Made by a program: the position numbers and the translations under genes. From Bradyrhizobium sp. WBOS07 (GTDB taxonomy: Bacteria > Pseudomonadota > Alphaproteobacteria > Rhizobiales > Xanthobacteraceae), in contig NZ_CP029008.1 in the NCBI RefSeq assembly GCF_024585165.1, positions 5,103,501 to 5,167,500 on the forward strand: a stretch of 64,000 bases of DNA. Reading direction: 5' to 3'. Shown piece by piece: positions 8,444 through 17,460 of the stretch (the first letter of the stretch is position 1; every line of letters begins with the position of its first letter). The notes beneath the pieces were generated by a model. It was given only the letters and a program-made list of their open reading frames with translations, did no database searches and had not been told where the DNA came from.

Positions 8444-8664
8444 CGGCTCTCTCTTGTCGGGGAATGGTCGGACGCTATTTTCGCAGTCCGGAATGAAATC
8501 AGGGTTAACAATGCCCGATCCTTGGGCACCCGGCCGTACCCAGGGCTACCTTTAGGGTGCTACCTTAGGAGTAGGAGATCCCTTTGATTCCGGCGGGTTG
8601 GCGGCCTATAAGGCCGCGCTTCCGACGCTCCACCTTTGGCTGACGATTTCCCAAGAGACCACGC
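8444..8664. other. Divergent intergenic region between PilZ-MCP and yebC
   Basis: Must carry promoters for both directions. Visible items: GGTTAAC at 8503-8509 and two near-identical blocks, GCTACCTTTAGG and GCTACCTTAGG, around 8547-8570. No gene. Confidence 0.5.
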
Positions 8665-9411
8665 ATGGCCGGACATTCCCAATTCAAGAACATCATGCAC
8701 CGCAAGGGGCGGCAGGATGCCCAGAAGTCGAAGCTGTTCGGCAAGCTGGCGCGGGAAATCACGGTCGCCGCCAAGCTCGGCACGCCCGACCCGGCCATGA
8801 ACCCCCGTCTGCGCGCCGCCGTGATCGCGGCGCGGCAGGAGAACATGCCGAAGGACAATATCGAGCGCGCCATCAAGAAGGCGCTCGGTAGCGACGGCGA
8901 GAATTATGACGAGATCCGTTACGAGGGGTACGGCCCCGGCGGCGTCGCCGTCATCGTCGAAGCGCTGACCGACAACCGCAACCGCGCCGCCTCCGACATC
9001 CGCTCCTTCTTCACCAAATCCGGCGGCAATCTCGGCGAAACCGGCTCGGTCTCCTTCATGTTCGATCGCACCGGCGTCATCGAATACGACCGCAGCGTCG
9101 CCTCCGACGACGCCGTGCTGGATGCCGCGATCGAGGCCGGCGCCGACGACGTCGTCTCGGGTGAGGGCGGCCACGAGATCTACGCCTCGACCGAAGGCTA
9201 TCGCGACGTCGCCAAGGCGCTGGAAGCCAAGTTCGGCGAGCCGCGCAAGGCCGCGCTGATCTGGAAGCCGCAGAACACCGTGGCGGTCGACGACGAGACC
9301 GGCGAGAAGCTGCTCAAGCTGATGGATCTGCTCAACGAGCACGACGACGTTCAGAACGTCTACGCCAATTTCGAGGTGTCGGACGCGCTGATGGCGAAGA
9401 TGGGCGGGTAG
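8665..9411 (+). CDS. yebC: YebC/PmpR-family protein (TACO1-like)
   Basis: 248 residues, the standard length. It starts [23 protein letters not shown], the diagnostic N terminus of this family, and has the conserved [14 protein letters not shown] and [12 protein letters not shown] blocks. Long described as a DNA-binding regulator, the family is now tied to relief of ribosome stalling at proline-rich stretches, like mitochondrial TACO1. The gene lies just upstream of ruvC, its usual place in many bacteria. The start ATG at 8665 is fixed by the conserved N terminus. Confidence 0.95.
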   Translation: MAGHSQFKNIMHRKGRQDAQKSKLFGKLAREITVAAKLGTPDPAMNPRLRAAVIAARQENMPKDNIERAIKKALGSDGENYDEIRYEGYGPGGVAVIVEALTDNRNRAASDIRSFFTKSGGNLGETGSVSFMFDRTGVIEYDRSVASDDAVLDAAIEAGADDVVSGEGGHEIYASTEGYRDVAKALEAKFGEPRKAALIWKPQNTVAVDDETGEKLLKLMDLLNEHDDVQNVYANFEVSDALMAKMGG

Positions 9412-9417
9412 GGTACT

Positions 9418-9560
9418 CCCGTGTCCCGGACGCGCTGCAGCGTGAAACGCTGCTGCGCAGAGCCGGGACCCATCGTTCTCGGAGTCCGGACGCCTGCTCG
9501 GCCCCGGTTCAGCAGCGCAGCACTCCGTGCCGCGCTACGCCCGGGGCACGAGACCGGCTT
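9418..9560. repeat. Dispersed palindromic repeat upstream of ruvC
   Basis: GTGTCCCGGACGCGCTGCAGCGTGAAACGCTGCTGCGCAGAGCCGG-type sequence, followed by a second imperfect half ending CGCCCGGGGCACGAGAC. The inner AGCGT...ACGCT and outer CCGGAC/CCGG arms can fold back. Similar GTCCCGGAC...CGGGACCCAT wording recurs at 43565-43709. It is non-coding and sits between yebC and ruvC. Confidence 0.6.
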
Positions 9561-9622
9561 TCCCCTGTTACTTCTGTTCTGTTTCTGTTTCGCTTCCGGC
9601 GGCCAGCCGCTATCACTGGCCC

Positions 9623-10150
9623 ATGACTGCGCTCCCGATTCGTGGCCCCGTCCGCATCATCGGCATCGACCCCGGCCTGCGCCGCACCGGCTGGGGCGTG
9701 ATCGAGGCCGAGGGCAACCGGCTGATCTACGTCGCCTGCGGCTCGGTGGAGCCGCCGGACGATTTGCCGCTGTCGAGCCGCCTGCTCGCGATCCATGAAG
9801 GGCTCGCGGCCGTTCTCTCCAGCCACCAGCCGATGGAAGCGGCGGTCGAGCAGACCTTCGTCAACAAGGACGGCGTTGCCACGCTGAAGCTCGGCCAGGC
9901 CCGTGGCGTCGCCATGCTGGCGCCCGCAATGTTCGGCATCCCGGTCGCCGAATATGCGCCGAACCAGGTCAAGAAGACCGTGGTCGGCGCCGGTCATGCC
10001 GAGAAGGCCCAGATCGCGATGATGCTGAAGATTCTGTTGCCGAAGGCCGCGCCGCCCTCAGCCGACGCCGCCGACGCGCTTGCCATCGCCATCACCCACG
10101 CCCATCACCGCCAGAGCGCAGCGCTCCGGCTGAAGGTCGTCGGGATATGA
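9623..10150 (+). CDS. ruvC: Crossover junction endodeoxyribonuclease RuvC
   Basis: RuvC resolves Holliday junctions by symmetrical nicking, acting with RuvAB. The 175-residue protein shows [16 protein letters not shown] at the N terminus (first catalytic Asp), [10 protein letters not shown] (catalytic Glu) and [17 protein letters not shown] at the C terminus (last two Asp residues). ATG at 9623 gives the usual length; earlier in-frame starts would run back into the dispersed repeat. The Shine-Dalgarno sequence is weak. ruvA follows after a 142-nt gap that holds another repeat. Confidence 0.96.
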   Translation: MTALPIRGPVRIIGIDPGLRRTGWGVIEAEGNRLIYVACGSVEPPDDLPLSSRLLAIHEGLAAVLSSHQPMEAAVEQTFVNKDGVATLKLGQARGVAMLAPAMFGIPVAEYAPNQVKKTVVGAGHAEKAQIAMMLKILLPKAAPPSADAADALAIAITHAHHRQSAALRLKVVGI

Positions 10151-10172
10151 TCGCTCGCTATATGTCGCCGCC

Positions 10173-10257
10173 GTCATGCCCGGGCTTGTCCCGGGCATCC
10201 ACGATCTTTCTCGCTGAGGCCAAGGCCGTGGATGGCCGGGACGAGCCGGGCCATGAC
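10173..10257. repeat. REP-like palindrome between ruvC and ruvA
   Basis: GTCATGCCCGGGCTTG starts it and its diverged complement, GGGCCATGAC, ends it, with ATCCACG...CGTGGAT arms inside. It folds into one long imperfect stem. Same family as 667-771. Confidence 0.75.
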
Positions 10258-10292
10258 GAGAGAGAAGTGCCGGCCGCAGTCGAGGAATCGAT

Positions 10293-10910
10293 ATGATCGG
10301 CAAGCTCAAGGGCCTGATCGATTCCTACGGCGAGGATTTCGTCATCCTCGACGTCGGCGGCGTCGGCTATCAGGTGCACTGCTCCTCGCGCACGCTGCAG
10401 CATCTGCCATCGCCGGGCGAGGCCGCCGTGTTGTCGATCGAGACCTATGTCCGCGAGGACCAGATCAAGCTGTTCGGTTTCCGCACCGACCAGGAGCGCG
10501 AGTGGTTTCGCCTGCTCCAGACCGTGCAGGGCGTCGGCGCCAAGGTCGCACTGGCCGTGCTCGGCACGCTGTCGCCGGCCGATCTCGCCAATGCGATTGC
10601 GCTGCGTGACAAGGCTGCGGTGGCGCGCACGCCCGGCGTCGGCCCCAAGGTCGCCGAGCGCATCGTCACCGAACTGAAGGACAAGGCGCCGGCCTTCGCC
10701 AATGTCGACCCGGCCGTGGTGCATCTCGCCGGTGCCGTCGACGACCAGCGCGCGCCGCGGCCCGTAGCGGATGCGATCTCCGCACTGGTCAATCTCGGCT
10801 ACGGCCAGCCGCAAGCGGCGGCGGCGATCGCTTCGGCCTCGCGCAGCGCCGGTGAAGGCGCCGAGACCGCGCAGCTCATCCGCCTCGGCCTGAAGGAATT
10901 GGCGAAGTGA
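10293..10910 (+). CDS. ruvA: Holliday junction branch migration protein RuvA
   Basis: RuvA binds four-way junctions as a tetramer and loads the RuvB motor. 205 residues, standard length. [30 protein letters not shown] is the OB-fold N terminus, and two helix-hairpin-helix stretches ([18 protein letters not shown] and [17 protein letters not shown]) follow. The C-terminal domain III, which touches RuvB, ends [16 protein letters not shown] lies 10 nt upstream of the ATG. Confidence 0.96.
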   Translation: MIGKLKGLIDSYGEDFVILDVGGVGYQVHCSSRTLQHLPSPGEAAVLSIETYVREDQIKLFGFRTDQEREWFRLLQTVQGVGAKVALAVLGTLSPADLANAIALRDKAAVARTPGVGPKVAERIVTELKDKAPAFANVDPAVVHLAGAVDDQRAPRPVADAISALVNLGYGQPQAAAAIASASRSAGEGAETAQLIRLGLKELAK

Positions 10911-10930
10911 GCGCGACAATGGTCAGTCCC

Positions 10931-11020
10931 GTAGGGTGGGCAAAGGCGCCCTTCGCGCCGTGCCCACCAGACATCCGATCGCTCGAAAGACGTGGGCACG
11001 CTTCGCTCTGCCCACCCTAC
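10931..11020. repeat. Long palindrome between ruvA and ruvB
   Basis: Begins GTAGGGTGGGCAAAG and ends TCTGCCCACCCTAC, so its outer 12-13 bases are inverted complements; a second inner pair is GCCGTGCCCAC / GTGGGCACG. The same unit occurs at 51251-51327. It is open in the ruvB frame and can mimic an N-terminal extension of RuvB. Confidence 0.85.
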
Positions 11021-11034
11021 GAGGAGTTTGCGAA

Positions 11035-12093
11035 GTGAGCGATCCCAAGGCCAGCCGCATGGTCTCACCCGAGCGCCGCAGCGACGATGTCGGCGACACC
11101 GCGCTGCGTCCGCAATCGCTGTCCGATTTCGTCGGCCAGGCACAGGCGCGCAAGAACCTCTCGATCTTCATCGAGGCGGCACGCAAGCGCGGCGAGGCGC
11201 TGGATCACGTGCTGTTCGTCGGCCCGCCCGGCCTCGGCAAGACCACGCTGGCTCAGATCGTCGCCAAGGAGCTCGGCGTCGGCTTTCGCGCCACCTCGGG
11301 GCCTGTCATCGCCAAGGCCGGCGATCTCGCGGCACTCCTCACCAATCTCGAAGAGCGCGACGTGCTCTTCATCGACGAGATCCATCGCCTCAGCCCGGCG
11401 GTGGAAGAGGTGCTTTATCCCGCGATGGAGGACTTTCAGCTCGACCTCATCATCGGTGAGGGGCCCGCCGCGCGCTCGGTGAAGATCGAGCTGTCGAAAT
11501 TCACGCTGGTCGGTGCCACCACGCGCGCCGGCCTGCTCACCAATCCGCTGCGCGATCGCTTCGGCATTCCGGTTCGGCTCAACTTCTACACGATCGAGGA
11601 ATTGGAGAGCATCGTCAGCCGTGGCGCGCGCGTGCTCAATGTCGGCATGACCGCCGACGGCGCCAACGAGATCGCGCGCCGCGCCCGCGGCACGCCTCGC
11701 ATCGCCGGGCGGCTGCTCAGGCGCGTGCGCGACTTCGCCTCCGCGGCGGATGCAGACAAGATCGACCGCAAGATTGCGGACCACGCCCTGAGCGCGCTCG
11801 AGGTCGATGCCGCTGGGCTCGACGCAATGGACCGCCGCTATCTCACGACCATCGCGCTCAACTATGGCGGCGGCCCGGTCGGCGTCGAGACCATGGCCGC
11901 GGCACTGTCCGAGCCGCGCGACGCGATCGAGGATATCATCGAGCCCTATCTCATCCAGTGCGGCTATCTCCAGCGCACCCCCCGCGGCCGCCTGCTGACC
12001 TCGCACGCCTTCCGCCATCTCGGCATCGCCGAGCCCTCGCGCGCTGCGGCGGCGCAGTTCGGCCTGTTCGGGACGGACGAGAGCGACGACTGA
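11035..12093 (+). CDS. ruvB: Holliday junction branch migration ATPase RuvB
   Basis: AAA+ hexameric motor that drives branch migration with RuvA. 352 residues from GTG at 11035, preceded by GAGGAG at 8 nt spacing. The frame is open back to 10936, but that part is translated repeat DNA and is excluded. Visible motifs: [12 protein letters not shown], Walker [13 protein letters not shown] near residue 65, Walker B FIDEIHRL, sensor 1 LVGATTRAG, and the C-terminal winged helix ending [13 protein letters not shown]. Last gene of ruvCAB; a 9-bp hairpin follows at 12138-12162. Confidence 0.97.
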   Translation: MSDPKASRMVSPERRSDDVGDTALRPQSLSDFVGQAQARKNLSIFIEAARKRGEALDHVLFVGPPGLGKTTLAQIVAKELGVGFRATSGPVIAKAGDLAALLTNLEERDVLFIDEIHRLSPAVEEVLYPAMEDFQLDLIIGEGPAARSVKIELSKFTLVGATTRAGLLTNPLRDRFGIPVRLNFYTIEELESIVSRGARVLNVGMTADGANEIARRARGTPRIAGRLLRRVRDFASAADADKIDRKIADHALSALEVDAAGLDAMDRRYLTTIALNYGGGPVGVETMAAALSEPRDAIEDIIEPYLIQCGYLQRTPRGRLLTSHAFRHLGIAEPSRAAAAQFGLFGTDESDD

Positions 12094-12137
12094 TCCGCGC
12101 AATCGCGGCGCGCTGCTCGGTCATGAATTTCTGGTGA

Positions 12138-12162
12138 TCTCGTGCAGGCGATCTGCACGAGA
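12138..12162 (+). terminator. Hairpin after ruvB, no T-tract
   Basis: TCTCGTGCA and TGCACGAGA form a perfect 9-bp stem with a 7-nt loop, 45 nt after the ruvB stop. No T-run follows, so at best it is a factor-dependent terminator or mRNA 3' end stabiliser. Confidence 0.4.
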
Positions 12163-12221
12163 ACACCCCAATTCCGCTCCAATCGGACCGCATCAGGAGA
12201 GCGCATCCCGATCGAGCTTTC

Positions 12222-13142
12222 ATGATCACGCGACGTCATTTCATCCGTTCCATCGGCGCCCTGTCCGCCCTCGGCGTCTCCACCGCGGCCTATGGCGTCG
12301 GCGTCGAGCCGGTGCTGCGGCTCCGCGTCACCCGCTATCATCCGAGGCCGCGGCAGTGGCCGGCGGATCTTTCGCTGAAGATCGCCGCCATCGCCGACAT
12401 CCATGCCTGCGATCCCTGGATGTCGCTGGAGCGGATCGAAGGCATCGTCGAGCGCACCAACGCGCTGAAGCCTGATATCGTCGTGCTGCTCGGCGACTAT
12501 GTCGCCGGTCTGCACCATGTCACGCGCATCATTCCGTCGAGGGAATGGGCGAGGGTGCTCGCCGGCCTCAAGGCGCCGCTCGGCGTCCACGCCGTCATGG
12601 GCAATCACGATTATTGGGACGACAGGACCGTGCAGCGCACGGGGCGCGGGCCGACGATGGCGCATCGTGCGCTCGAGGCCGCCGGCATTGCTGTCTACGA
12701 GAACGACGCGGTGCGCCTCACCAAGGACGGCCGCCCATTCTGGCTCGCCGGCTTGGGTGATCAGCTGGCCTTCCTGCCGGCGCGGCGGTTGCGCAGCATG
12801 GCGCACTTCGGCGCCGACGATCTCAACGCCACGCTCGCCAAGGTCACTGACGATGCGCCCATCATCCTGCTCGCGCACGAGCCCAACATCGCGCCGCGCG
12901 TTCCCGCGCGCGTCGCGCTGCAACTGTCCGGCCATACCCATGGCGGCCAGGTTCGCCTGCTCGGCTGGTCGCCCGCCGTCGCAAAGCAGCAGGGCATCCG
13001 GCTCGCCTACGGCCACATCAGGCTGAAATGCGATCTCATCGTCTCAGGCGGCCTCGGTTGCAGCATCATGCCGGTCCGCGTCGGCGTGCCGCCCGAGATC
13101 GTCGAGGTGACGCTGGGAAGGATAGGGCCGGTTGTGTCCTAG
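12222..13142 (+). CDS. Exported metallophosphoesterase (YkuE/YaeI-like) with Tat signal
   Basis: 306 residues. The N terminus MITRRHFIRSIGALSALGVSTAA is a twin-arginine signal (TRRHFIRS) with a hydrophobic core, so the protein is exported folded, probably with its metals. The catalytic domain has all calcineurin-like motifs: IADIHACDPW, LLGDYV, MGNHDYWDD, LAHEPN and LSGHTHGGQ. Related enzymes act on phospholipid or sugar-nucleotide lipids in the periplasm (YkuE, YaeI, LpxH relatives), but the substrate here is not evident. It is placed between ruvB and ybgC, and its stop is 70 nt from ybgC, so the two may be co-transcribed. Confidence 0.87.
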   Translation: MITRRHFIRSIGALSALGVSTAAYGVGVEPVLRLRVTRYHPRPRQWPADLSLKIAAIADIHACDPWMSLERIEGIVERTNALKPDIVVLLGDYVAGLHHVTRIIPSREWARVLAGLKAPLGVHAVMGNHDYWDDRTVQRTGRGPTMAHRALEAAGIAVYENDAVRLTKDGRPFWLAGLGDQLAFLPARRLRSMAHFGADDLNATLAKVTDDAPIILLAHEPNIAPRVPARVALQLSGHTHGGQVRLLGWSPAVAKQQGIRLAYGHIRLKCDLIVSGGLGCSIMPVRVGVPPEIVEVTLGRIGPVVS

Positions 13143-13212
13143 CTCCGCTTGCGCCGCCGGCAGTTTTTGCGCAAAAACGGGCCGGTTACCGACAAGCGAA
13201 GAGGCTCGCGAC

Positions 13213-13662
13213 GTGACAGCTCATCTCGACGGCGAGATCCGCGACGGCCGCCATCACATGCAGGTCCGGGTCTATTACGAGGACACCGATTTTTCCGGCA
13301 TCGTCTATCACGCCAATTATCTGCGCTACATGGAGCGTGGACGCACCAATCATCTGCGCTTGATGGGCGCCGAGCAGCAGGCGCTGTTCGAGCAGGCCGA
13401 GACGGAAGGCACAGGCTACGCCTTCGTGGTGCGCTCCATGCATCTGGACTTTCTCAAGCCCGCGCGGATGGACGACGTGCTCGACGTCGTGACCTGGCCT
13501 GTCGCGGTGAAGGGCGCCTCGATCATGCTGGCGCAGGAGGTGCGGCGCGGGGAAGACGTGCTGGTGAAGGCCGAGGTCCGCGTCGCCTTCATCAGCGGCG
13601 GTCGCGCCCAGCCGATCCCGAAATCGATCCGCGCGCTGATGAAGGCCGATTTGATTTCGTGA
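13213..13662 (+). CDS. ybgC: Acyl-CoA thioesterase YbgC (Tol-Pal associated)
   Basis: 149-residue hot-dog fold thioesterase. The motif VRVYYEDTDFSGIVYHANYLRYMERGR contains the catalytic Asp and the YHANY signature of the YbgC/4HBT family; the C terminus PIPKSIRALM is also typical. GTG at 13213 is chosen because GAAGAGG lies upstream and the homologous domain begins soon after. YbgC is normally the first gene of the tol-pal cluster. Here tolQ is not next: it starts 44 kb downstream at 57701. A small hairpin closes the gene. Confidence 0.92.
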   Translation: MTAHLDGEIRDGRHHMQVRVYYEDTDFSGIVYHANYLRYMERGRTNHLRLMGAEQQALFEQAETEGTGYAFVVRSMHLDFLKPARMDDVLDVVTWPVAVKGASIMLAQEVRRGEDVLVKAEVRVAFISGGRAQPIPKSIRALMKADLIS

Positions 13663-13667
13663 TCGCC

Positions 13668-13687
13668 CGATAGGTTGTGGCCTATCG
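13668..13687 (+). terminator. Small hairpin directly after ybgC
   Basis: CGATAGG and CCTATCG form a perfect 7-bp stem with a 6-nt loop starting 6 nt after the ybgC stop. No T-tract. It lies where tolQ would normally begin. Confidence 0.35.
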
Positions 13688-13740
13688 ACTCCGTCCAATG
13701 CGGCGATAGATTGCGGCCCCGATCAACCGATGAGGCCACC

Positions 13741-14208
13741 ATGTCGCGCCCGCCGCTTCCGCCCTTCACCCGTGAGGCCGCCGCGCAGAAAGCGCGCATG
13801 GCCGAAGATGCCTGGAATTCACGCGATCCGGTGCGCGTGTCGCTCGCCTACACCGAGGACAGCCGCTGGCGCAATCGTTCCGAGGTGTTTCAGGGGCGCG
13901 AGGCGATCGTCGCCTTCCTGACCCGCAAATGGGAGAAGGAGCAGGATTATCGCCTGATCAAGGACCTCTGGGCCTTCGACGGCAACCGCATCGCGGTGCG
14001 CTTCCAGTACGAGTGGCACGATGCGAGCGGCCAATGGTATCGCTCCTACGGCAACGAGCAGTGGGAGTTCGACGAGCATGGCCTGATGAAGCGGCGCGAG
14101 GCGTCGATCAACGACATCATGATCGCCGAGAAGGACCGCCGGTTTCACTGGGCAGCGCCGGGACCGCGGCCGGCCGATGTGCCGGGATTGGGAAGCGATC
14201 CGTTCTGA
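13741..14208 (+). CDS. DUF1348 family protein (SnoaL/NTF2-like fold)
   Basis: 155-residue small cytoplasmic protein. [57 protein letters not shown] and RREASIND are the hallmark blocks of DUF1348, an NTF2-like family found in many soil bacteria and fungi with no settled activity. ATG at 13741 follows GATGAGGCC; an in-frame GTG at 13675 would add 22 unrelated residues. It is likely monocistronic; repeats follow it. Confidence 0.85.
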   Translation: MSRPPLPPFTREAAAQKARMAEDAWNSRDPVRVSLAYTEDSRWRNRSEVFQGREAIVAFLTRKWEKEQDYRLIKDLWAFDGNRIAVRFQYEWHDASGQWYRSYGNEQWEFDEHGLMKRREASINDIMIAEKDRRFHWAAPGPRPADVPGLGSDPF

Positions 14209-14239
14209 GGGTCTGCAAAACCGCGCCGCAAGCACGCTG

Positions 14240-14383
14240 CACCCTTGTGGGAGAGGGTGGCTCGCCGCGTAGCGGCGAGACGGGTGAGGGGTACCTCTCC
14301 GCGATTCCACTCTCACTTGAACTCGTTGAGAGAGACCCCTCATCCGGCGCTTCGCGCCACCTTCTCCCGCAAGGGGAGAAGGG
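14240..14383. repeat. Dispersed palindromic repeat (GGGAGAGGG family)
   Basis: CACCCTTGTGGGAGAGGGTGG at the left, with GCGGCGAG-type hairpins, pairs loosely with CACCTTCTCCCGCAAGGGGAGAAGGG at the right end. Same family as 239-352 and 24228-24350. It fills the space between the convergent DUF1348 and amidotransferase genes. Confidence 0.7.
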
Positions 14384-14410
14384 AAGATTCCTTGCCGCGA
14401 GAGCTGCGGA

Positions 14411-15124
14411 CTAAGTTGCTTCGCGCCGCGCCAGAAACCTCGTAATCGCCGCACCGAGCTTCGCGTTGTCCATCGGCTCCGCCAGCGATGCCCGTGCCGT
14501 CGCGACGACTTCGTCCGGCGCCTTGCCGTCGCGCAGATCGCAGCACACTTGCGCGAACGCGACGTCGAATTCGGGGTGCGGCTGCACGGTCAGCGTCGTG
14601 CCGTTGTCGTACAGCAGGCCGGCGTGCGGAGTGAACTCCGACGACAGGATCGTCTGCGCATCGCTTGGGGGCTCGATCACCTGGTCCTGATGCGAGGCGG
14701 CGATCGCGACCGCTTCGCCTTCGATGATCCCGTTCTCCGGCAGCACCCGATAGACGTGCCGGCCGATGCCCCAGCCCTTCTCCGACTTGCGCACGGTGCC
14801 GCCGAGCGCCTGGGCGATCAGCTGATGGCCGAAGCAGACGCCGACCATCGGCGTCTTGTTGACGTGGGCCTTGCGCACGAGATCTTCCAGCGGCGCGATC
14901 CAGTCGAGCCCGTCATAGACGCCGGCAGCCGCGCCGGTGATCAGGACGGCCTCGAGTTCGCCCGGATCGGGAAGCGCATCGCCGTTCGGGATGCTGACGA
15001 CCTCGACCGTGGCGGCGGGGTCCTCGGAGCGGATCATGCGCTCGAACATCTCGGGAAATGAACCGTGGCGCTCGCGGTACTCTTGCGGGACCGCTCCGGT
15101 CTCGATGATGGTGATGCGTGCCAT
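14411..15124 (-). CDS. Class I glutamine amidotransferase-like protein
   Basis: 237 residues, a stand-alone class I GATase domain (GMP synthase glutaminase-like). The nucleophile elbow GVCFGHQLIAQALGG holds the catalytic Cys, and VQPHPEFD supplies the His-Glu pair, so the triad is complete. VYDGLDWIAPLEDLVRKAH between them is typical of the COG0518 branch that occurs without a synthetase domain. Such proteins hydrolyse glutamine or gamma-glutamyl compounds; the acceptor is unknown. The start is ATG at 15124. It is followed 80 bp upstream by the LysR gene on the same strand. Confidence 0.83.
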   Translation of the reverse strand: MARITIIETGAVPQEYRERHGSFPEMFERMIRSEDPAATVEVVSIPNGDALPDPGELEAVLITGAAAGVYDGLDWIAPLEDLVRKAHVNKTPMVGVCFGHQLIAQALGGTVRKSEKGWGIGRHVYRVLPENGIIEGEAVAIAASHQDQVIEPPSDAQTILSSEFTPHAGLLYDNGTTLTVQPHPEFDVAFAQVCCDLRDGKAPDEVVATARASLAEPMDNAKLGAAITRFLARREAT

Positions 15125-15204
15125 GTACCCTCGCGAAGACAGAGAGAATACAGCAGGCGCTGCGCGGCGTCCAAGTCAGCCGGAAAGTCAGCCGCTCGCA
15201 AAAG

Positions 15205-16131
15205 TCAGCCGCTCGCAACATCCTGCGCAACCTCGTCCTCGAACTCCGCCAGCGCCTTGCGCATGGTCTCGACCAGATCCAGCGCCACCGGCGACGGGCT
15301 GCGCTGTGCCGGAAAGACGGCGGAGAATTCGAAGTCGATGCGCGGCAGGAAGCGACGCGCGACCACGCCGCGGGTGGCGAATTCCCGCGCGGTGAAGGGG
15401 TCGCAGATCGCGACGCCGAGCCCTGACGACACCATGCCGCACATGATCTCCGACAACGTGGTCTCGACCCTGAGCACGCGGCGGACCTCGTGACGATTGA
15501 AGACCTGGTCGACGAGATGCCGGCTCGAAGATCCCGCCGACAGCGAGATGAAGGTCTCGCCTTCGAAATCGCGCGGCTCCAGCACTTCCTTCTCCGCGAG
15601 GCGATGACCTGTCGGCAGCACCGCGACGCGCGCCGGCGCCGGCAGTCGCAGGCTCGGCAGGCCGGAATGGGCGATCGGCACCTCGGCAAAGCCGATGTCG
15701 CATTGATTGTTCAGAACCCAGTCGACCACGATCGGCGAAATCACGCCGAAGAAGGCGAGGTTGAGGTTCGGCCGCTCCTGCAGGAAGTGCCCGGCCAGCC
15801 GCGGCAAAAAGCCGTTCGCAAGCGCCGGCAGCGCGGCGATGCGCAGCGAGCCAGTGCGGCGGCCGCGGATTTCCTCGGCTGCCGCCGTGATGCGCTCGAG
15901 GCCGACGAATGAGCGCTCGACCTCGGTGTAGAGCGCCATCGCCGCCGCGGTCGGCACCAGGCCGGTGCCGCGCCGCTCGAACAGCTCCATCTTCAACAGC
16001 GCCTGGAAGTCGCGCAGCAAGCGGCTGACCGCAGGCTGCGTCACCACCATCAGCTTCGCAGCCTCGGTGACGCTGCCGGTCAGCATCATCGCGCGGAAGG
16101 CCTCCACCTGCCGCGAATTGATCCGCGCCAT
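15205..16131 (-). CDS. LysR-family transcriptional regulator
   Basis: 308 residues from ATG at 16131 (MARINSRQVEAF); a TTG four codons upstream is less likely. Residues 1-65 hold the winged helix-turn-helix (AFRAMMLTGSVTEAAKLMVVTQPAVSRLLRDFQ), and the rest is a periplasmic-binding-protein-like effector domain with GSLRIAALPALANGFLP. The sequence resembles the NocR/OccR-type regulators that control opine and amino-acid catabolism. It is divergently placed from the PotD-like ABC operon, which is the standard arrangement for a LysR regulator and its target, so it probably senses the imported compound. Confidence 0.87.
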   Translation of the reverse strand: MARINSRQVEAFRAMMLTGSVTEAAKLMVVTQPAVSRLLRDFQALLKMELFERRGTGLVPTAAAMALYTEVERSFVGLERITAAAEEIRGRRTGSLRIAALPALANGFLPRLAGHFLQERPNLNLAFFGVISPIVVDWVLNNQCDIGFAEVPIAHSGLPSLRLPAPARVAVLPTGHRLAEKEVLEPRDFEGETFISLSAGSSSRHLVDQVFNRHEVRRVLRVETTLSEIMCGMVSSGLGVAICDPFTAREFATRGVVARRFLPRIDFEFSAVFPAQRSPSPVALDLVETMRKALAEFEDEVAQDVASG

Positions 16132-16402
16132 CCAATTATCCAATCATAACATTTCGGCATGCAGAGGGTGCCATTATTCATTGGACGATGGAAGTATAGG
16201 TTTGCGATCTTTTTCATCAGAGCTGGAGCCAGCTCGCTTTTTCGGCAGATTGGAGGCGTTCAAACCTCCAAATCGCGCCAAAACCCGCCGAACAGGGGCC
16301 GGAGCCCTGATCTGAGGGGGATTTGCGCGGAAGGAAATGCGGAAGGCGCTCCAGCCGGATTTGTCGGCACGTCACCTCATTCCGGTATGGAGATCGGTCC
16401 AC
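16132..16402. promoter_or_regulatory. Divergent control region of lysR and the ABC/dehydrogenase operon
   Basis: 271 bp between the divergent starts. TCCAAT (16139-16144) and ATTGGA (16180-16185) are inverted but 35 bp apart, and AT-rich blocks surround them. This is where the LysR operator should be; no classical T-N11-A site could be fixed by eye. A long open stretch to the left of the PotD-like start is not coding. Confidence 0.45.
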
Positions 16403-17437
16403 ATGAAGACTTTTCGCCTTCTGACCGCGGTCAGCATCGCAGCGCTCATTGCCGCCCCGTCAGCCGCCTCGGCCCAGCAAAAGACGCTCTATATCGCCGG
16501 CTATGGCGGCTCGTTCGAGAAGACCATCCGTGACGAGGTGATTCCGGCCTTCGAGAAGGAGAACGGCGTCAAGGTCGAGTACGTCGCCGGCAACTCCACC
16601 GACACGCTGGCCAAGCTCCAGGCGCAGAAGGGCAACCAGCAGATCGACGTCGCCATCGTCGATGACGGCCCGATGTACCAGGCGATCCAGCTCGGCTTCT
16701 GCAGCAAGCTCGAGGGACTGCCGGCCGATCTCTACGATACCGCCCGCTTCAAGGACGACCGTGCGGTCGCGATCGGCATCGTCGCCACCGGCCTGATGTA
16801 CAACACCAAGGTGTTCAAGGAGAAGGGGTGGGCGCCGCCGACCTCGTGGAATGATCTGAAGGACACCAAATACGCCAAGCAGCTCGTCATCCCGCCGATC
16901 AACAACACCTACGGCCTCGAGGCGCTGGTGATGCTGTCGAAGATGAACGGCGGCGGCGAGACCAACGTCGAGTCCGGCTTCAAGATCTTCAAGGAGCAGA
17001 TCAATCCGAACGTGCTCGCCTACGAGCCGTCGCCGGGCAAGATGACCGAGCTGTTCCAGTCCGGCCAGGCCGTCATCGCGGTGTGGGGCACCGGCCGTGT
17101 CCAGAGCTTTGCCAATACCGGTTTCCCGGTGGACTTCGTCTACCCGAAGGAAGGCGCGGCGACGCTGCTGACCACGGCCTGTCCGATCAACAAGCCCAAC
17201 GCCTCGCCGCTCGCAGCGAGCTTCGTCAAGATGCTGCTCGATCCGAAGATCCAGCTCGTGCTGCTGAAGGACTACGGTTACGGCCCGGTGCTGAAATCGC
17301 TGGTGATCCCGCCCGAACTCGGCAAGATGGCGCCGATCGGCGAGCGTGCGGCCAAGCTCTACAATCCGGACTGGACCGTCATCAACGAGAAGCGCGAGGA
17401 GTGGACCAAGCGCTGGAATCGCGAGGTCGAGCGCTGA
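16403..17437 (+). CDS. ABC transporter periplasmic binding protein, PotD-like
   Basis: 344 residues. Sec signal peptide MKTFRLLTAVSIAALIAAPSAASA, cleaved before QQKTLYIAGYGGSF. The mature part is a spermidine/putrescine-type (SBP_bac) fold: EVIPAFEKENGVKVEYVAGNSTDTLAKLQAQ, VAIVDDGPMYQA, AVIAVWGTGRV. It captures the ligand in the periplasm and delivers it to the two permeases encoded downstream. The family binds polyamines, but relatives in operons with FAD dehydrogenases bind opines, proline betaines or D-amino acids, so the substrate is open. The start ATG at 16403 is fixed by the signal peptide. Confidence 0.88.
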   Translation: MKTFRLLTAVSIAALIAAPSAASAQQKTLYIAGYGGSFEKTIRDEVIPAFEKENGVKVEYVAGNSTDTLAKLQAQKGNQQIDVAIVDDGPMYQAIQLGFCSKLEGLPADLYDTARFKDDRAVAIGIVATGLMYNTKVFKEKGWAPPTSWNDLKDTKYAKQLVIPPINNTYGLEALVMLSKMNGGGETNVESGFKIFKEQINPNVLAYEPSPGKMTELFQSGQAVIAVWGTGRVQSFANTGFPVDFVYPKEGAATLLTTACPINKPNASPLAASFVKMLLDPKIQLVLLKDYGYGPVLKSLVIPPELGKMAPIGERAAKLYNPDWTVINEKREEWTKRWNREVER

Positions 17438-17460
17438 TCGGTCGCGGCGGAGACAGCGTC

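Noticed and set aside
16139..16185. TCCAAT/ATTGGA as LysR operator
   Set aside because: Arms are only 6 bp and 35 bp apart, not the T-N11-A layout of LysR sites; kept only as part of the control region.
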